Counted from the stretch's first letter, positions 39,064 to 48,290 are shown. The stretch is DNA of 64,000 nucleotides from an uncultured Prevotellaceae bacterium (GCA_900315095.1 OMXS01000002.1:62001-126000), one strand, 5' to 3'. Numbers and translations: made by a program. Notes: generated by a model not told the origin, from the letters alone.

Positions 39064-40619
39064 TCGCGCATGTCGATGATTTGTTTCTTGCTGTCAAAGA
39101 ATTCATATTGCAAGAAACCCATCTTCTGCGAAGGAATGATGTGCAGTCCCAGTCCGTATTTCATTTGCCATCGCCGTTTCAGGCTGATGAAGCCCTGGTT
39201 GATGTAGGCGGCAACATACGGGTGGACGTGCAAGTAGAACTTCTTAACGCCAATCTTATTGACAAGGCGGTCAATCTTACGCTCCAGTTGGTCGGTGAAA
39301 AGGAAACTCGACTTTATGGTTCCCTTGCCGAAACAGGTGGGGCAGGTCTCTTCTACGTTTACATCCATAGCAGGTCTAACGCGTTGACGGGTAATCTGCA
39401 TCAGTCCGAACTTCGACAGCGGCAGTATGTTGTGGCGAGCTCTGTCTTTCTGCATGTTCTTGCACATGCGCTCGTAGAGCATCTGCCTGTCTTCTGCCAG
39501 ATTCATGTCGATGAAGTCCACGATGATGATTCCGCCCATATCGCGCAGTCTGAGTTGTCGTGCTAGCTCGTCAGCAGCCCCGAGATTCACCTCCAGTGCG
39601 TTGCCCTCCTGTCCTTTTTCCGCTCTGGTTCGGTTGCCGCTGTTCACGTCTACCACGTGCATTGCCTCGGTGTGTTCGATGATGAGGTAAGCGCCATGCT
39701 TATAGTTCACCGTTTTCCCGAAGCTCGACTTAATCTGCTTTGTGATGTTAAAGTTGTCAAAGATAGGCACATTACCGTTGTACAGTTTCACAATGCCTGC
39801 CTTTTCAGGGGCAATCAGCGTCACGTATTCCTTCACCTCGTTGAACACTTGCTCGTCGTTGACGTAGATGTTCTCGTACGATGGGTTAAACAGGTCGCGC
39901 AAAAGTGCTACCACTCTGCTTGTCTCCTCGTAGATGAGTTGAGGTCTTGTTTGTGTCTTCTGTACCTTCGTAATGGCATCCTCCCATCGCTTCAGGAGGA
40001 TTTTCAGTTCGGTGTCGAGCTCTGCCACTCTTTTTCCCTCAGCCACAGTCCTTACAATAACGCCCACGTTCTTGGGCTTGATGCTCTGGATGAGTTGTTT
40101 CAGTCGGGCTCGCTCTTCGCCGCTTTTAATTTTAGAAGAAACAGAAACCTTATCGTTGAATGGTATCAGAACCAGGTATCTGCCTGCAAAACTCAGTTCG
40201 GCCGTCAGTCGTGGCCCTTTGGTAGATATCGGTTCTTTCACTATTTGCACCAGCACTTCCTTGTCTTTCTGCAGCAGTTCGGTGATGCTGCCGTCTTTTT
40301 TCACGTCTGGAAGCCTAAGTGCTTTTGAGAACGGATAAAGTTTTTTCCTGTCGCTCTGTACCTGTTTCAGATACTTCTCATAGGAGTTGAATTGTCCACC
40401 CAAGTCAAGATAATGCAGAAAAGCGTCGCGTTCGAATCCCACATCCACAAAACTGGCATTCAGTCCGGCCATCAGTTTCTTAACCTTAGCCACGTAGATG
40501 TTTCCAACAGAGAACGAAGCCGAGCGGGGCTCTGTCTGGTATTCCACCAGGTTCTTGTCCTCCAGCAAGGCAATTGATATCTCGTTCTGTTGGACGTCAA
40601 TTACAACTTCGCTGGTCAT
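39045..40619 (-). CDS. rng: Ribonuclease G (RNase E/G family)
   Basis: The 524-residue endoribonuclease has an N-terminal S1 RNA-binding domain (about 35-120), the 5'-sensor/RNase-H-like region, the DNase-I-like catalytic region with magnesium-binding Asp residues in VVDVNSG and IIVDFIDM, and the zinc-link CPTCFGKG. It lacks the long degradosome scaffold of RNase E. It matures rRNA and decays mRNA. It is last in the transcript HU gene, COX24-like gene, rng, and follows a 13-bp hairpin. The terminator is the hairpin at 39004-39048. Confidence 0.95.
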   Translation of the reverse strand: MTSEVVIDVQQNEISIALLEDKNLVEYQTEPRSASFSVGNIYVAKVKKLMAGLNASFVDVGFERDAFLHYLDLGGQFNSYEKYLKQVQSDRKKLYPFSKALRLPDVKKDGSITELLQKDKEVLVQIVKEPISTKGPRLTAELSFAGRYLVLIPFNDKVSVSSKIKSGEERARLKQLIQSIKPKNVGVIVRTVAEGKRVAELDTELKILLKRWEDAITKVQKTQTRPQLIYEETSRVVALLRDLFNPSYENIYVNDEQVFNEVKEYVTLIAPEKAGIVKLYNGNVPIFDNFNITKQIKSSFGKTVNYKHGAYLIIEHTEAMHVVDVNSGNRTRAEKGQEGNALEVNLGAADELARQLRLRDMGGIIIVDFIDMNLAEDRQMLYERMCKNMQKDRARHNILPLSKFGLMQITRQRVRPAMDVNVEETCPTCFGKGTIKSSFLFTDQLERKIDRLVNKIGVKKFYLHVHPYVAAYINQGFISLKRRWQMKYGLGLHIIPSQKMGFLQYEFFDSKKQIIDMREEQETK

Positions 40620-40663
40620 TGTCTTGTCTTTCTCCCTAACAGTATGTCGGTAGGGTGGTTAAG

Positions 40664-40695
40664 CATAAGAGCAAGTGTGATTACTTGCTCTTATG
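40664..40695 (-). promoter_or_regulatory. 13-bp hairpin between micro-protein gene and rng
   Basis: CATAAGAGCAAGT (40664-40676) is the perfect complement of 40683-40695, with a six-base loop. It contains the stop codon of the 29-residue gene. No U-run follows in the direction of transcription, so it looks like a processing or attenuation element and not a full terminator. Confidence 0.65.
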
Positions 40696-40770
40696 ACGAT
40701 TCTTTCTTAATCTCTTCTTACGCTTGTGGGTAGCCATCTTGTGGCCCTTCTTTTTCTTTCCGTTTGGCAT
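40681..40770 (-). CDS. 29-residue basic AURKAIP1/COX24-type ribosomal micro-protein
   Basis: The product is MPNGKKKKGHKMATHKRKKR followed by LRKNRHKSK, almost entirely Lys, Arg and His. It fits the AURKAIP1/COX24 C-terminal domain, shared with the mitochondrial ribosomal protein mS38, which databases list as a tiny conserved protein in Bacteroidetes (from memory). It should bind rRNA. It lies 27 bases after the HU gene and 61 before rng, so nucleoid, ribosome and RNase proteins share a transcript. Confidence 0.82.
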   Translation of the reverse strand: MPNGKKKKGHKMATHKRKKRLRKNRHKSK

Positions 40771-40797
40771 AATGTTAATATTTTAAGTTTTGAAAAA

Positions 40798-41097
40798 TTA
40801 GTCTTCGTCTTCCACTTCCTCGCCCTTCATCTTTGCCACGAAGCTCTTAGCAGGCTTGAAATCGGGGAAATCGTGTGCAGGAATCACTATTGTTGTGTTC
40901 TTGGAGATGTTTCTTGCAGTCTTCTCAGCGCGGTGCTTTACGATGAAACTGCCGAAACCACGCAGATAAACATTCTCTTTCTTGTCCAACAGACTGCTCT
41001 TAATAGCATCCATGAAGGCTTCAACCGTAGCAGAAACGTCTTTTCTGGCAATGCCAGTCTGGTTAACTATCTCCTCTATAATATTTGCCTTTGTCAT
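40798..41097 (-). CDS. HU-family DNA-binding protein
   Basis: The 99-residue protein is a canonical HU/IHF beta fold: helices in 1-40 (MTKANIIEEIVNQTGI), the GFGSF turn near 47-51, the DNA-contacting arm RNISKNTTIVIPAHDFPDFKP and a final helix, plus an acidic tail GEEVEDED. It bends and compacts DNA. A -7 box TATCTTTG at 41196-41203 gives a leader near 90 bases. Confidence 0.95.
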   Translation of the reverse strand: MTKANIIEEIVNQTGIARKDVSATVEAFMDAIKSSLLDKKENVYLRGFGSFIVKHRAEKTARNISKNTTIVIPAHDFPDFKPAKSFVAKMKGEEVEDED

Positions 41098-41195
41098 TTT
41101 TTTTGTTTTGTTAAATGATAATCAATTATTGTTTTCTCTCTCTTAATGTCTTAATTATCAGCTAGATTTATTCCATGCTGATTTTAAAGCGGTTG

Positions 41196-41203
41196 CAAAG
41201 ATA
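41196..41203 (-). promoter_or_regulatory. -7 element of the HU-COX24-like-rng transcript
   Basis: TATCTTTG followed by CAACCGC on the minus strand. The -33 region is A/T-rich without a clear box. Confidence 0.55.
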
Positions 41204-41299
41204 CGAGTTTTCCACGTGATAAAAAAATCTTTTTCGTTTTTTTTTGTAAAAAGAGCATATTTAATGAGAAAGAGAGTGATATTGACTCATAATGTAACT

Positions 41300-41481
41300 A
41301 AACTTTCGCAAGCCTCGCTTGCTCTGTAGATAAAGGGAGTTAGAAGCAGATAGAGGGAGTTAGATGACAATAGTCTTGCCGCGTGATAATTGCAGACAGA
41401 GTGATGTCCTCTATCTCCCGTCGCCGTTAGGCGACTATCTCCCTTTATCTTCCTATATCTCCTTAACATGCGAAACTTGAG
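41300..41481. mobile_element. MITE-like inverted-repeat element, copy B
   Basis: It matches 20084-20259 along its length, in the same orientation: AACTTTCGCAAGC start, AGATAGAGGGAGTTAGA middle, CTATCTCCC and ACATGCGAAACTTGAG end, with six extra bases (CGTTAGG region) near 41427. Arms pair with each other, so the whole could form one long hairpin. Confidence 0.75.
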
Positions 41482-41491
41482 ATGTATTTCT

Positions 41492-42325
41492 TTATTTGAA
41501 CGTAAACAGATAGTCGTAACTATAAGTGCGCACATAAACTCTCTTGCCCTTAACAACGATGTCGTCAGGTCCGTTTAGCACCTTGATGGTCTGCTTGCGC
41601 TTGCCTGTGGTCTTGTCAACGACATAAACGAAGTCGGGCTCATCGGTGAAACCATAGCCGCAGACGATAGAGTTGCCTGTGATGTCAAATGAGGAATTGC
41701 ACGTTAGAGGCAGCGTTGTCCACAGCTGTTTCATCGTGGCAAGGTCGATGGCGGTGATATATCCGTTTTTCCCCTGCGATGAGTCGGCGAATGTGCGGTG
41801 CCAGTGGCCGATGTACAGAATGCCGTTCTCCACCATAGCATAACCCACGGAAATCCTTGTATACTCAGGGTCAACCAACTCTTTCGGTCCATGTGCCCAC
41901 GAAGAGAGGTCTATGCTGTACTTCACGTTCTGGCACTCTCGGTCTGTAATTATCATCACAGTCTGGTTGACATCGTATGTGTCGCCATAAACGTAGATAG
42001 GATAGTCGCCACCGGTGAACTCCGAGTTAAGCTCCAGTCCGTTATATTTGGCAGGAACTCTTTCATTACCTGCGTCCTTATATTTGTAAGTCAGCTCCAG
42101 CCCTTTTTCCTCGCGCCACTTGTCGAGATAGATGGTTGGCTCGGCATATTTCTGACCTATGCACTTCAACATAATGGTTTTGACACCAACACCAGGCTTA
42201 ACCTTGCCGTTCCATGCTGGCGCACTCATCTTCACTGGTTCGGGAATTGTCAGAGTCTGCTGTCCCCATGCGACGCAAGAGCATATCAATGCAGCCGCAA
42301 ACAAAGTCGTGAATCTCTTTTTCAT
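41492..42325 (-). CDS. Secreted protein with PQQ/WD-like beta-propeller repeats
   Basis: The 277-residue protein has a signal peptide (about 1-21, with a Cys at 15 or 17 that is not in a strict lipobox). The second half shows two or three blade-like repeats (GYITAIDLATMKQLWTTLP, FVYVVDKTTGKRKQTIKVL), typical of PQQ-type propellers, which here seem to lack enzymatic residues. The first half is beta-rich and unrecognised. Function is unknown. A -7 box is at 42366-42373 on the minus strand. Confidence 0.6.
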   Translation of the reverse strand: MKKRFTTLFAAALICSCVAWGQQTLTIPEPVKMSAPAWNGKVKPGVGVKTIMLKCIGQKYAEPTIYLDKWREEKGLELTYKYKDAGNERVPAKYNGLELNSEFTGGDYPIYVYGDTYDVNQTVMIITDRECQNVKYSIDLSSWAHGPKELVDPEYTRISVGYAMVENGILYIGHWHRTFADSSQGKNGYITAIDLATMKQLWTTLPLTCNSSFDITGNSIVCGYGFTDEPDFVYVVDKTTGKRKQTIKVLNGPDDIVVKGKRVYVRTYSYDYLFTFK

Positions 42326-42401
42326 ATTAGTTACTTGTTTGGTTGTATATATTAATAATGTACTGCAAAGATAACCTTTTCTTTATAAAGAACAAAAGAA
42401 A

Positions 42402-42427
42402 ATCCTGCTTTATTTCTAAAGCAGGAT
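42402..42427 (-). terminator. Terminator of the HU-HIG gene
   Basis: ATCCTGCTTTA pairs perfectly with TAAAGCAGGAT across a four-base loop, followed on the minus strand by TTTCTTTTG. Confidence 0.85.
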
Positions 42428-42453
42428 GAAAAATAATATGGGGATGCTCCCTA

Positions 42454-42885
42454 TCAGTCCTCAGGCCAGAGTTTCACTTTGGCTCCATCGCTGAAGTTAC
42501 GCTTAATTCTGCCGTTCTGCTTGTTGCCAGTCTGTTCTGCGTCACGCGTGCCGGCAGGCAAGAACTTGCATTGTATGCGCTTGATATCGGTCTTCATGTT
42601 GAAGTCTTCTTCTTTCTCCACGCCCTCGCTTTCCACCACAAGGCGGAAGCGACCCAGGCCATCGAGCACCACAATCTGAGAGTCTTGCAACTGTCGTTTC
42701 ATTTCGGCTACAATCTCGTCAATCAGTCCTTTCACTTCACCTGGGCGGAAAGTGGTGTTTTCACTAACCGCCTTTGCAATCTCGCGGGTGTGCACCTCGC
42801 CGGTGTAAACAGTCTCGGTGTAAAGCTTTCCATAGCTGCTCTTGGTCTTGTTTTTGTACTTTTTCAGTCTTACAAATAAGCTCAT
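42454..42885 (-). CDS. HU-like (HU-HIG type) DNA-binding protein
   Basis: The 143-residue protein is a longer HU relative common in Bacteroidales. An N-terminal lead (1-30) precedes an HU-like core (TREIAKAVSENTTFRPGEVKGLIDEI, then VVLDGLGRFRLVVES), and the C-terminus is basic and polar (NKQNGRIKRNF). It should bind DNA as a dimer. It stands alone with its own terminator, downstream of the repeat at 42934-43020. Confidence 0.85.
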   Translation of the reverse strand: MSLFVRLKKYKNKTKSSYGKLYTETVYTGEVHTREIAKAVSENTTFRPGEVKGLIDEIVAEMKRQLQDSQIVVLDGLGRFRLVVESEGVEKEEDFNMKTDIKRIQCKFLPAGTRDAEQTGNKQNGRIKRNFSDGAKVKLWPED

Positions 42886-42933
42886 AATTCTCCTCTTTTA
42901 ATTAGTTGTATATTAATACGTTACAAGTGCGGC

Positions 42934-43020
42934 AACAAAGTTAATAACATAGTCGAACAAATTTATTAAGATTGTTGAACAAAGTTAATAACATTGTTGA
43001 ACAAAGTTAATAACATTGTC
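42934..43020. repeat. Four tandem 22-bp palindromic units
   Basis: Units at 42934, 42956, 42978 and 43000 share AACAAAGTTAATAACATTGTT with the array at 4232-4296; the order of variant units (ACATAGTCG, then AGATTGTT, then ACATTGTT) is the same in both places. It lies upstream of the HU-HIG gene. Confidence 0.85.
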
Positions 43021-43124
43021 TCCCGTTTTATATAACTCTTATCGTTCGATAGATATTGTTTGTGTGTTCATATTTTTTTTTGCCTGCTTGAAGAGGCATT
43101 TCAGGGTAGTGCAGCAGCATGAAT

Positions 43125-43154
43125 AAAGGCGAGCTCTGTGGTGAGTTCGCCTTT
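43125..43154. terminator. Terminator downstream of rpiB
   Basis: AAAGGCGA pairs with TCGCCTTT, extended by CTC/GAG across a mismatch, with T-runs on both strands. Confidence 0.8.
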
Positions 43155-43180
43155 AGTTTTATGCTTGTTTGCTGCGGAAT

Positions 43181-43624
43181 TTAATCCTGAACAGGAATCT
43201 TCTCAACACGGCGAGCGTGACGACCACCTTCGAATGGAACGGTGAAGAACTTGTCCATGATGGCGCGTGCTGTGTTGTTGTCGATGAAACGACCTGGCAT
43301 CACGAGCACGTTAGCATCGTTGTGCTGGCGGATAAGCTGTGCTATCTCTGGGTCCCAACATACTCCAGCGCGCACTTGCTGGTGCTTGTTCAGCGTCATT
43401 GATATGCCCTGACCGCTGCCGCAGATAGCGATGCCTGGATAAACCTCGCCACTCTCAATGCCTTGTGCAAGTGCATGACCGTAGTCGGGATAGTCAACTG
43501 AAGCATCACTCCATGTTCCATAGTCCTTTACAGGATAACCTTTTTCTTCCAGATATTGCAGAACAAACTGCTTAAGTGGATAACCTGCATGGTCGCAGGC
43601 AACTCCTACTGTTTTTACTTCCAT
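43181..43624 (-). CDS. rpiB: Ribose-5-phosphate isomerase B
   Basis: The 147-residue protein has the RpiB/LacAB fold: VACDHAGYPLKQ at the N-terminus, the DYPDYGHALAQ block and the catalytic loop CGSGQGISMTLNKH. It interconverts ribose 5-phosphate and ribulose 5-phosphate in the non-oxidative pentose phosphate pathway. It follows the transketolase gene by 126 bases on the same strand, a sensible partner that also serves pentose breakdown from the arabinose operon further on. Confidence 0.96.
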   Translation of the reverse strand: MEVKTVGVACDHAGYPLKQFVLQYLEEKGYPVKDYGTWSDASVDYPDYGHALAQGIESGEVYPGIAICGSGQGISMTLNKHQQVRAGVCWDPEIAQLIRQHNDANVLVMPGRFIDNNTARAIMDKFFTVPFEGGRHARRVEKIPVQD

Positions 43625-43745
43625 AATATTATAGACCTACCCCCAGCCCTCCCTATAGGGAAGGAGCAGTTACTTTTTTATGGTTATTACGATATTCGTT
43701 TAAGACTGATCACCCCCTCCCTATAGGGAGGGAAGGGGTGGGTCT
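43625..43745. repeat. CCCTCCCTATAGGGAGGG-type repeat
   Basis: Two blocks, CCTCCCTATAGGGAAGG near 43650 and CCCCTCCCTATAGGGAGGG near 43711, are near-palindromes between tkt and rpiB. A related segment stands at 56232-56290. Confidence 0.75.
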
Positions 43746-43750
43746 TTGTT

Positions 43751-45763
43751 TTAAGCAAGGAGCTTTTTCACTTGCTCATATACATTCTCACCAGTATAGC
43801 CAAGTTTCTCGTCGAGCACTTTGTAAGGAGCAGAGAAACCGAAGCTTTCGAGACCCCAGATGCAACCATCTGCACCTACAAGTCCTTCGAGAGTAACAGG
43901 CAGTCCGGCTGTCATACCAAACTTCTTCTTGCCTGCTGGCAGAACGCTCTGCTGATACTCCTTAGACTGGCTGCGGAAGAGGCCCTCTGAAGGAACGCTA
44001 ACCACGCGAACCTTAATGCCGTCGGCCTTCAGCAACTTAGCACCAGCCTCGAGTGTAGACACCTCAGAACCTGAAGCGAGCAGGATGACATCGTAGTCCT
44101 CGTCGCTGCCTGCAACAACGTAAGCACCCTTCTCTGCCTGGTTGTAATCGTTGCCCTCGGGGAGCATTTCGATGTTCTGACGAGAGAATATGAGCGCTGT
44201 TGGGGTAGTGGTGTTCTCCATTGCGAGACGCCAGCAAACTGTGGTCTCCTCTGCATCTGCAGGACGCAGAACGAGCATAGAGTTCTTTCCGCTGTGGTTC
44301 TTCAGCTTCTCCATAAGGCGAATCTGTGCCTCCTGCTCAACAGGCTCGTGTGTAGGACCATCCTCACCAACACGGAATGCATCGTGAGTCCAGATGAACT
44401 TCACTGGCAGTTCCATGAGGGCAGCCATACGTACGGCTGGTTTCATATAGTCGGAGAACACGAAGAATGTTCCGCATGCTGGGATAACGCCTCCGTGGAG
44501 AGCCATACCGATACAGCAGCAAGCCATAGTCAGCTCGGCAACACCTGCTTGGAAGAATGCTCCAGTGAAGTCGCCCTTCTGGAAAGAGTGTGTCTTCTTC
44601 AAGAAACCATCGGTCTTGTCGCTGTTAGAGAGGTCGGCAGAAGCACAAATCATGTTTGGCACTTGCTCTGCTAGAACGCTGAGAACAGTAGCTGAAGCAC
44701 CGCGAGTTGCAGCACCTGCCTTCTGCTCTACCTTGCTCCAGTCAACCTTTGGAGCCTCGCCCTTGAACCACTGCTCAAGCTGCTCTGCCTGTACTGGGTG
44801 TCCCTTTGCCCACTCTGCCTTCTCGGCATAGCGCTGAGCGCAAATCTCCTTCAGTTCGGCAGCACGCTTAGCGTACATCTCCTGAACTTCTGGGAATATC
44901 ACGAATGGCTTCTCTGGGTCAGCACCGAGGTTCTTCATTGTTTGAACGAAGTTGTCGCCTCCAAGTGGAGCACCGTGTGTAGCGCAGTTAGCCTCGTAGC
45001 TGCTGCCGTCTGCCTTGCGGGCACCCTTACCCATGATGGTGTGGCCGATGATAAGTGATGGACGCTCCTTCTCTGCCTGTGCGTTCTTAATGGCTGCACG
45101 AATCTCGTCAACGTTGTTACCATTGATTTCCTGAACATACCATCCCCAAGCCTCGTATTTCTTTGCTGTGTCCTCAGCCATTACGACCTTAACCTCTGTA
45201 GAGAGCTGGATGTCGTTGGCATCGTAGAACATGATGAGATTGTCAAGACCGAGAGTACCGGCAATACGGCCAGAACCCTGAGAAATCTCTTCCTCAACAC
45301 CGCCGTCAGAAATATATGCATAGATGGTCTGGTTCATAACGTTGCCCAGACGAGCCTTAAGGAACTTTGCTGCGATGGCAGCACCAACAGCAAATGTGTG
45401 TCCTTGTCCAAGAGGACCGCTGGTGTTCTCAATACCACGCAGGAGGTTGTGCTCTGGATGTCCGTGTGTTGGAGAACCCCACTGACGGAGTTGCTGCAGT
45501 TCTTCGAGAGAATACTTACCGATGAGAGCCAACTGTGCATAAAGCATTGGAGCCATGTGACCTGGGTCGAGGAAGAAACGGTCGCGACCTTCCCAGTTAG
45601 GATTCTCTGGGTCGTAAACGAGGAACTCACTGTAGAGAGTGTTGATGAAATCGGCACCGCCCATAGCACCACCTGGGTGACCAGACTTAGCCTTTTCTAC
45701 CATTGCGGCAGCAAGGATACGGATATTATCCGCTGCCATGTTCATAATCTTGTTGTCGTTCAT
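43751..45763 (-). CDS. tkt: Transketolase
   Basis: The 670-residue enzyme transfers two-carbon units between sugar phosphates with thiamine diphosphate. It has the N-terminal KSGHPGGAMGGAD block, the ThDP-binding motif GDGx-like SDGGVEEEISQGSG, the pyrimidine-binding domain (GDFTGAFFQAGVAELTM) and the DAFRVGEDGPTHEPVEQ stretch. Full length for the family. A -7 box TAAATTTG lies at 45817-45824 on the minus strand. With rpiB it handles xylulose 5-phosphate made by the arabinose operon. Confidence 0.97.
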   Translation of the reverse strand: MNDNKIMNMAADNIRILAAAMVEKAKSGHPGGAMGGADFINTLYSEFLVYDPENPNWEGRDRFFLDPGHMAPMLYAQLALIGKYSLEELQQLRQWGSPTHGHPEHNLLRGIENTSGPLGQGHTFAVGAAIAAKFLKARLGNVMNQTIYAYISDGGVEEEISQGSGRIAGTLGLDNLIMFYDANDIQLSTEVKVVMAEDTAKKYEAWGWYVQEINGNNVDEIRAAIKNAQAEKERPSLIIGHTIMGKGARKADGSSYEANCATHGAPLGGDNFVQTMKNLGADPEKPFVIFPEVQEMYAKRAAELKEICAQRYAEKAEWAKGHPVQAEQLEQWFKGEAPKVDWSKVEQKAGAATRGASATVLSVLAEQVPNMICASADLSNSDKTDGFLKKTHSFQKGDFTGAFFQAGVAELTMACCCIGMALHGGVIPACGTFFVFSDYMKPAVRMAALMELPVKFIWTHDAFRVGEDGPTHEPVEQEAQIRLMEKLKNHSGKNSMLVLRPADAEETTVCWRLAMENTTTPTALIFSRQNIEMLPEGNDYNQAEKGAYVVAGSDEDYDVILLASGSEVSTLEAGAKLLKADGIKVRVVSVPSEGLFRSQSKEYQQSVLPAGKKKFGMTAGLPVTLEGLVGADGCIWGLESFGFSAPYKVLDEKLGYTGENVYEQVKKLLA

Positions 45764-45816
45764 AATATAATAAATAATTAAATATAATGTAATTTCTCTC
45801 TTATACTTATAATCTG

Positions 45817-45824
45817 CAAATTTA
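45817..45824 (-). promoter_or_regulatory. -7 element of tkt
   Basis: TAAATTTG on the minus strand, 54 bases upstream of the ATG. Confidence 0.5.
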
Positions 45825-45870
45825 CTGAATTATCTTTAGACTACACCTTTTTTTTTGAATAATTAGCAAA

Positions 45871-45904
45871 AAAAACGAGAGAACAGCGTGTTTCCCTCGT
45901 TTTT
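45871..45904 (-). terminator. Terminator after the lipocalin-like gene
   Basis: AAACGAG pairs with CTCGTTT, and on the minus strand a run of eight T follows. Confidence 0.75.
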
Positions 45905-45921
45905 AGTGGTAAAATGCTTGA

Positions 45922-46338
45922 TTATTTTGCTTTCTCGAAGTTGAGAAGAATGTCAGAATCAGTAATCCTCAGAGTTAAATGATTTCTAGTAAGGCGCAGT
46001 ATGTCGTAATATTGTGCCTCGGGGTTTCCACCGAAAGTTTTCTTAAAGATGCACAGCCGATGGCCGTTTTCGGTCAGCATGTAAGCGCGTTCATTGAAGA
46101 AGTCGCCCCCAAACACATCACTCGACAAAATATCGCAGTCGCCTCTGTCTGGGGTTTCGCCAGGGGTGAAGATGTAATAAACGTATCCCTCAGAAACCAC
46201 GCCTTCGTCATACACTCGTTTCCACTTGCCTGCAAGCAGATTGATGTTCAGTTTGTCGTCATCGTCGTTGCTGCAAGAGACTAGGGAGAAGGCAGCAAGC
46301 ATAATAATGGCAAGTCTCCAGAGTTTCATTGTTCTCAT
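45922..46338 (-). CDS. Small lipoprotein, lipocalin-like
   Basis: The 138-residue protein has a signal peptide ending in the lipobox LVSC (Cys22) followed by SNDDDD, an outer-membrane sorting context usual in Bacteroidales. The body has the pattern LAGKWKRVYDEG, then YIFTPGE, and several short strands, as in lipocalin-like DUF families. Function is unknown. It stands between the tkt promoter and the GH51 gene's terminator, alone. Confidence 0.75.
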   Translation of the reverse strand: MRTMKLWRLAIIMLAAFSLVSCSNDDDDKLNINLLAGKWKRVYDEGVVSEGYVYYIFTPGETPDRGDCDILSSDVFGGDFFNERAYMLTENGHRLCIFKKTFGGNPEAQYYDILRLTRNHLTLRITDSDILLNFEKAK

Positions 46339-46460
46339 TTTGTTGCGGATTATAGGTTATTTCTTTTTGATTCTATTAAACACTTTCTATTACTAAATAC
46401 ACAACAAAGCAAAACATTGCATCGCAGCAGAGCAAATTTAACGATTTTTGGTAAATAAAA

Positions 46461-46510
46461 ATAGCGTCCGAAAAGACTCTTAATGAAAAGAATACTTGTT
46501 CGGACGCTAT
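46461..46510 (-). terminator. Terminator after the GH51 gene
   Basis: ATAGCGTCCGAA (46461-46472) pairs perfectly with 46499-46510, followed on the minus strand by TTTTTATTT. Confidence 0.85.
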
Positions 46511-46536
46511 TATCAGTTCTTAGGTTGTTGCCTATA

Positions 46537-48129
46537 TTACTTCAGTTCGAGAACGATGAGACTCTTTGCAGGAATCTTTACTGTGAGCACTCCGTTCTTC
46601 AGTTTTGCATCTTTAAACTCTCGAGGAGCAACCACATCAGGATTAACGAAGTCGTTGTAGTCGTCTGCTTTCTTTGATGTGAGAATACGGCCGCTTACGG
46701 TCTTTGCCTTGAAACCATCGATGTTGAATTCCACGGTTTGCCCTTTGTCGAGCGAAACGTTGGTCAGTGCCAGCACGATGCTGCCGTCCTTTGTCTTGGC
46801 TGCAGAGCCAGAGAGTTGTGGACATGGACGATAGCCAGCGTCACGAGCGCCCTCCTTCTCCTTGAAGTAAGCCTTGCTCACCTGCATTACCTCGCTCTCA
46901 AGGTCGAGTGGCAGATAAGTTGCTTCCTGGAACGGAGTGTACATCTCGAAGACATGGTATGTCGGAGTGAGCACCATGTGTCCTGTTCCAACCTGATCGG
47001 TGAGAATCATAGACTGCAGTACGTTAACCACCTGAGCAATGTTTGCCATCTTCACGCGGTCAGTATATTTATGGAACACGTCGAGACTGAGTGATGCAAC
47101 GAAAGCATCGCGCAGAGCATTCTGCTGGTAGAGGTGTCCAGGCACTGTGCCAGGTTCCTCATCCCACCATGTTCCCCACTCGTCAACTAGCAAACCAATC
47201 TTTCCTTCTGGGTCGGCCTCGTCCATGATAGCCTTGTGTTTCTTGATTACTTCCTCAATCTCCAGACACTTGCCCAATGCCCAGTAGTACTGGTCGGTGT
47301 CGAAGTTTGTAGCAGAACCCTTGGACCCTTCCCATCCAGAGCATGTGTAGTAGTGGAGCGAAACACCCTGCATCTGCTTGCCTATTTTCTCCATCAGCAC
47401 CTTTGTCCAATTATAGTCATAGTCGCTGGCACCAGATGCTATACGGTAGAGACGATTCTTTCCTTGGTCGCGCAGATAGGTGTTGAACTTACGGAACTCG
47501 TCGCTATAGTATTCGGGTGTCATGTTGCCACCGCACCCCCATGCCTCGTTGCCGATGCCGAAGTACTTTACGTGCCATGCCTTGTCGCGTCCGTTCTGTC
47601 GGCGCAGGCGTGCCATTGGAGTATCGCCGTCGCTGGTCATATACTCTACCCACTGTGCCATCTCCTTAACGGTGCCGCTACCAACGTTACCGCTGATGTA
47701 AGGCTCACAACCAAGCATCTCGCATAGGTTCAAGAACTCGTGTGTACCAAAAGAGTTATCTTCTATGGTGCCACCCCAGTTGTTGTTACGCAACGAAGGG
47801 CGCTGGTCTTTTGGTCCGATGCCGTCCATCCAGTGATAGTCGTCAGCGAAGCATCCGCCTGGCCAGCGAAGCACAGGAACCTGAAGCTTCTTCAAAGCCT
47901 CAAACACATCCTTACGATAGCCGTTGATGTTAGGGATGGGAGAGTTTTCGCCTACCCACAGACCGCCATAGATGCAGGTGCCGAGGTGTTCGGAGAACTG
48001 TCCGTAAATCTCTTTGTTGATAGTCGCTCCAGGTTTGTCAGCATGGATTGTAGCCTTTACGTTGCCAGTAGCCGTTGCTGTGACAGCACAAACCAGTGCG
48101 ATAGTCGCGGTTAAAAGTTTTTTTCTCAT
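46537..48129 (-). CDS. Secreted alpha-L-arabinofuranosidase, GH51
   Basis: The 530-residue enzyme has a signal peptide (about 1-21) and the GH51 core: [24 protein letters not shown], the acid/base Glu in [11 protein letters not shown], and the nucleophile Glu in [10 protein letters not shown], followed by the C-terminal beta-sandwich with the [10 protein letters not shown]-like stretch. It releases L-arabinofuranose from arabinan or arabinoxylan. The product is used by the arabinose operon at 53-61 kb. A 13-bp motif upstream (48225-48237) is shared with that operon. A -7-like TAACTTTG stands at 48172-48179. Confidence 0.95.
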   Translation of the reverse strand: MRKKLLTATIALVCAVTATATGNVKATIHADKPGATINKEIYGQFSEHLGTCIYGGLWVGENSPIPNINGYRKDVFEALKKLQVPVLRWPGGCFADDYHWMDGIGPKDQRPSLRNNNWGGTIEDNSFGTHEFLNLCEMLGCEPYISGNVGSGTVKEMAQWVEYMTSDGDTPMARLRRQNGRDKAWHVKYFGIGNEAWGCGGNMTPEYYSDEFRKFNTYLRDQGKNRLYRIASGASDYDYNWTKVLMEKIGKQMQGVSLHYYTCSGWEGSKGSATNFDTDQYYWALGKCLEIEEVIKKHKAIMDEADPEGKIGLLVDEWGTWWDEEPGTVPGHLYQQNALRDAFVASLSLDVFHKYTDRVKMANIAQVVNVLQSMILTDQVGTGHMVLTPTYHVFEMYTPFQEATYLPLDLESEVMQVSKAYFKEKEGARDAGYRPCPQLSGSAAKTKDGSIVLALTNVSLDKGQTVEFNIDGFKAKTVSGRILTSKKADDYNDFVNPDVVAPREFKDAKLKNGVLTVKIPAKSLIVLELK

Positions 48130-48224
48130 TTCGTCTTTTCTAGGTTAATACTATTTGGGTACAAAGTTACGAAAAATCGAGGGCAGAACAAAATGAAATC
48201 ATTCTTTTTTTATGCCCGGTACAT

Positions 48225-48237
48225 TGTAAGTTTTACA
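48225..48237. promoter_or_regulatory. Putative AraR operator upstream of the GH51 gene
   Basis: On the minus strand it reads TGTAAAACTTACA, a TGT-7-ACA palindrome also found as TGTAAATATAACA at 61268-61280 upstream of the galM-ara promoter. In both cases it lies about 50 bases upstream of the -7 box. The link to AraR is inference. Confidence 0.45.
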
Positions 48238-48290
48238 TTAGATGGTAAAGATAACGAAAATAACGGGTGATAAACAAATGAAAAACAATT

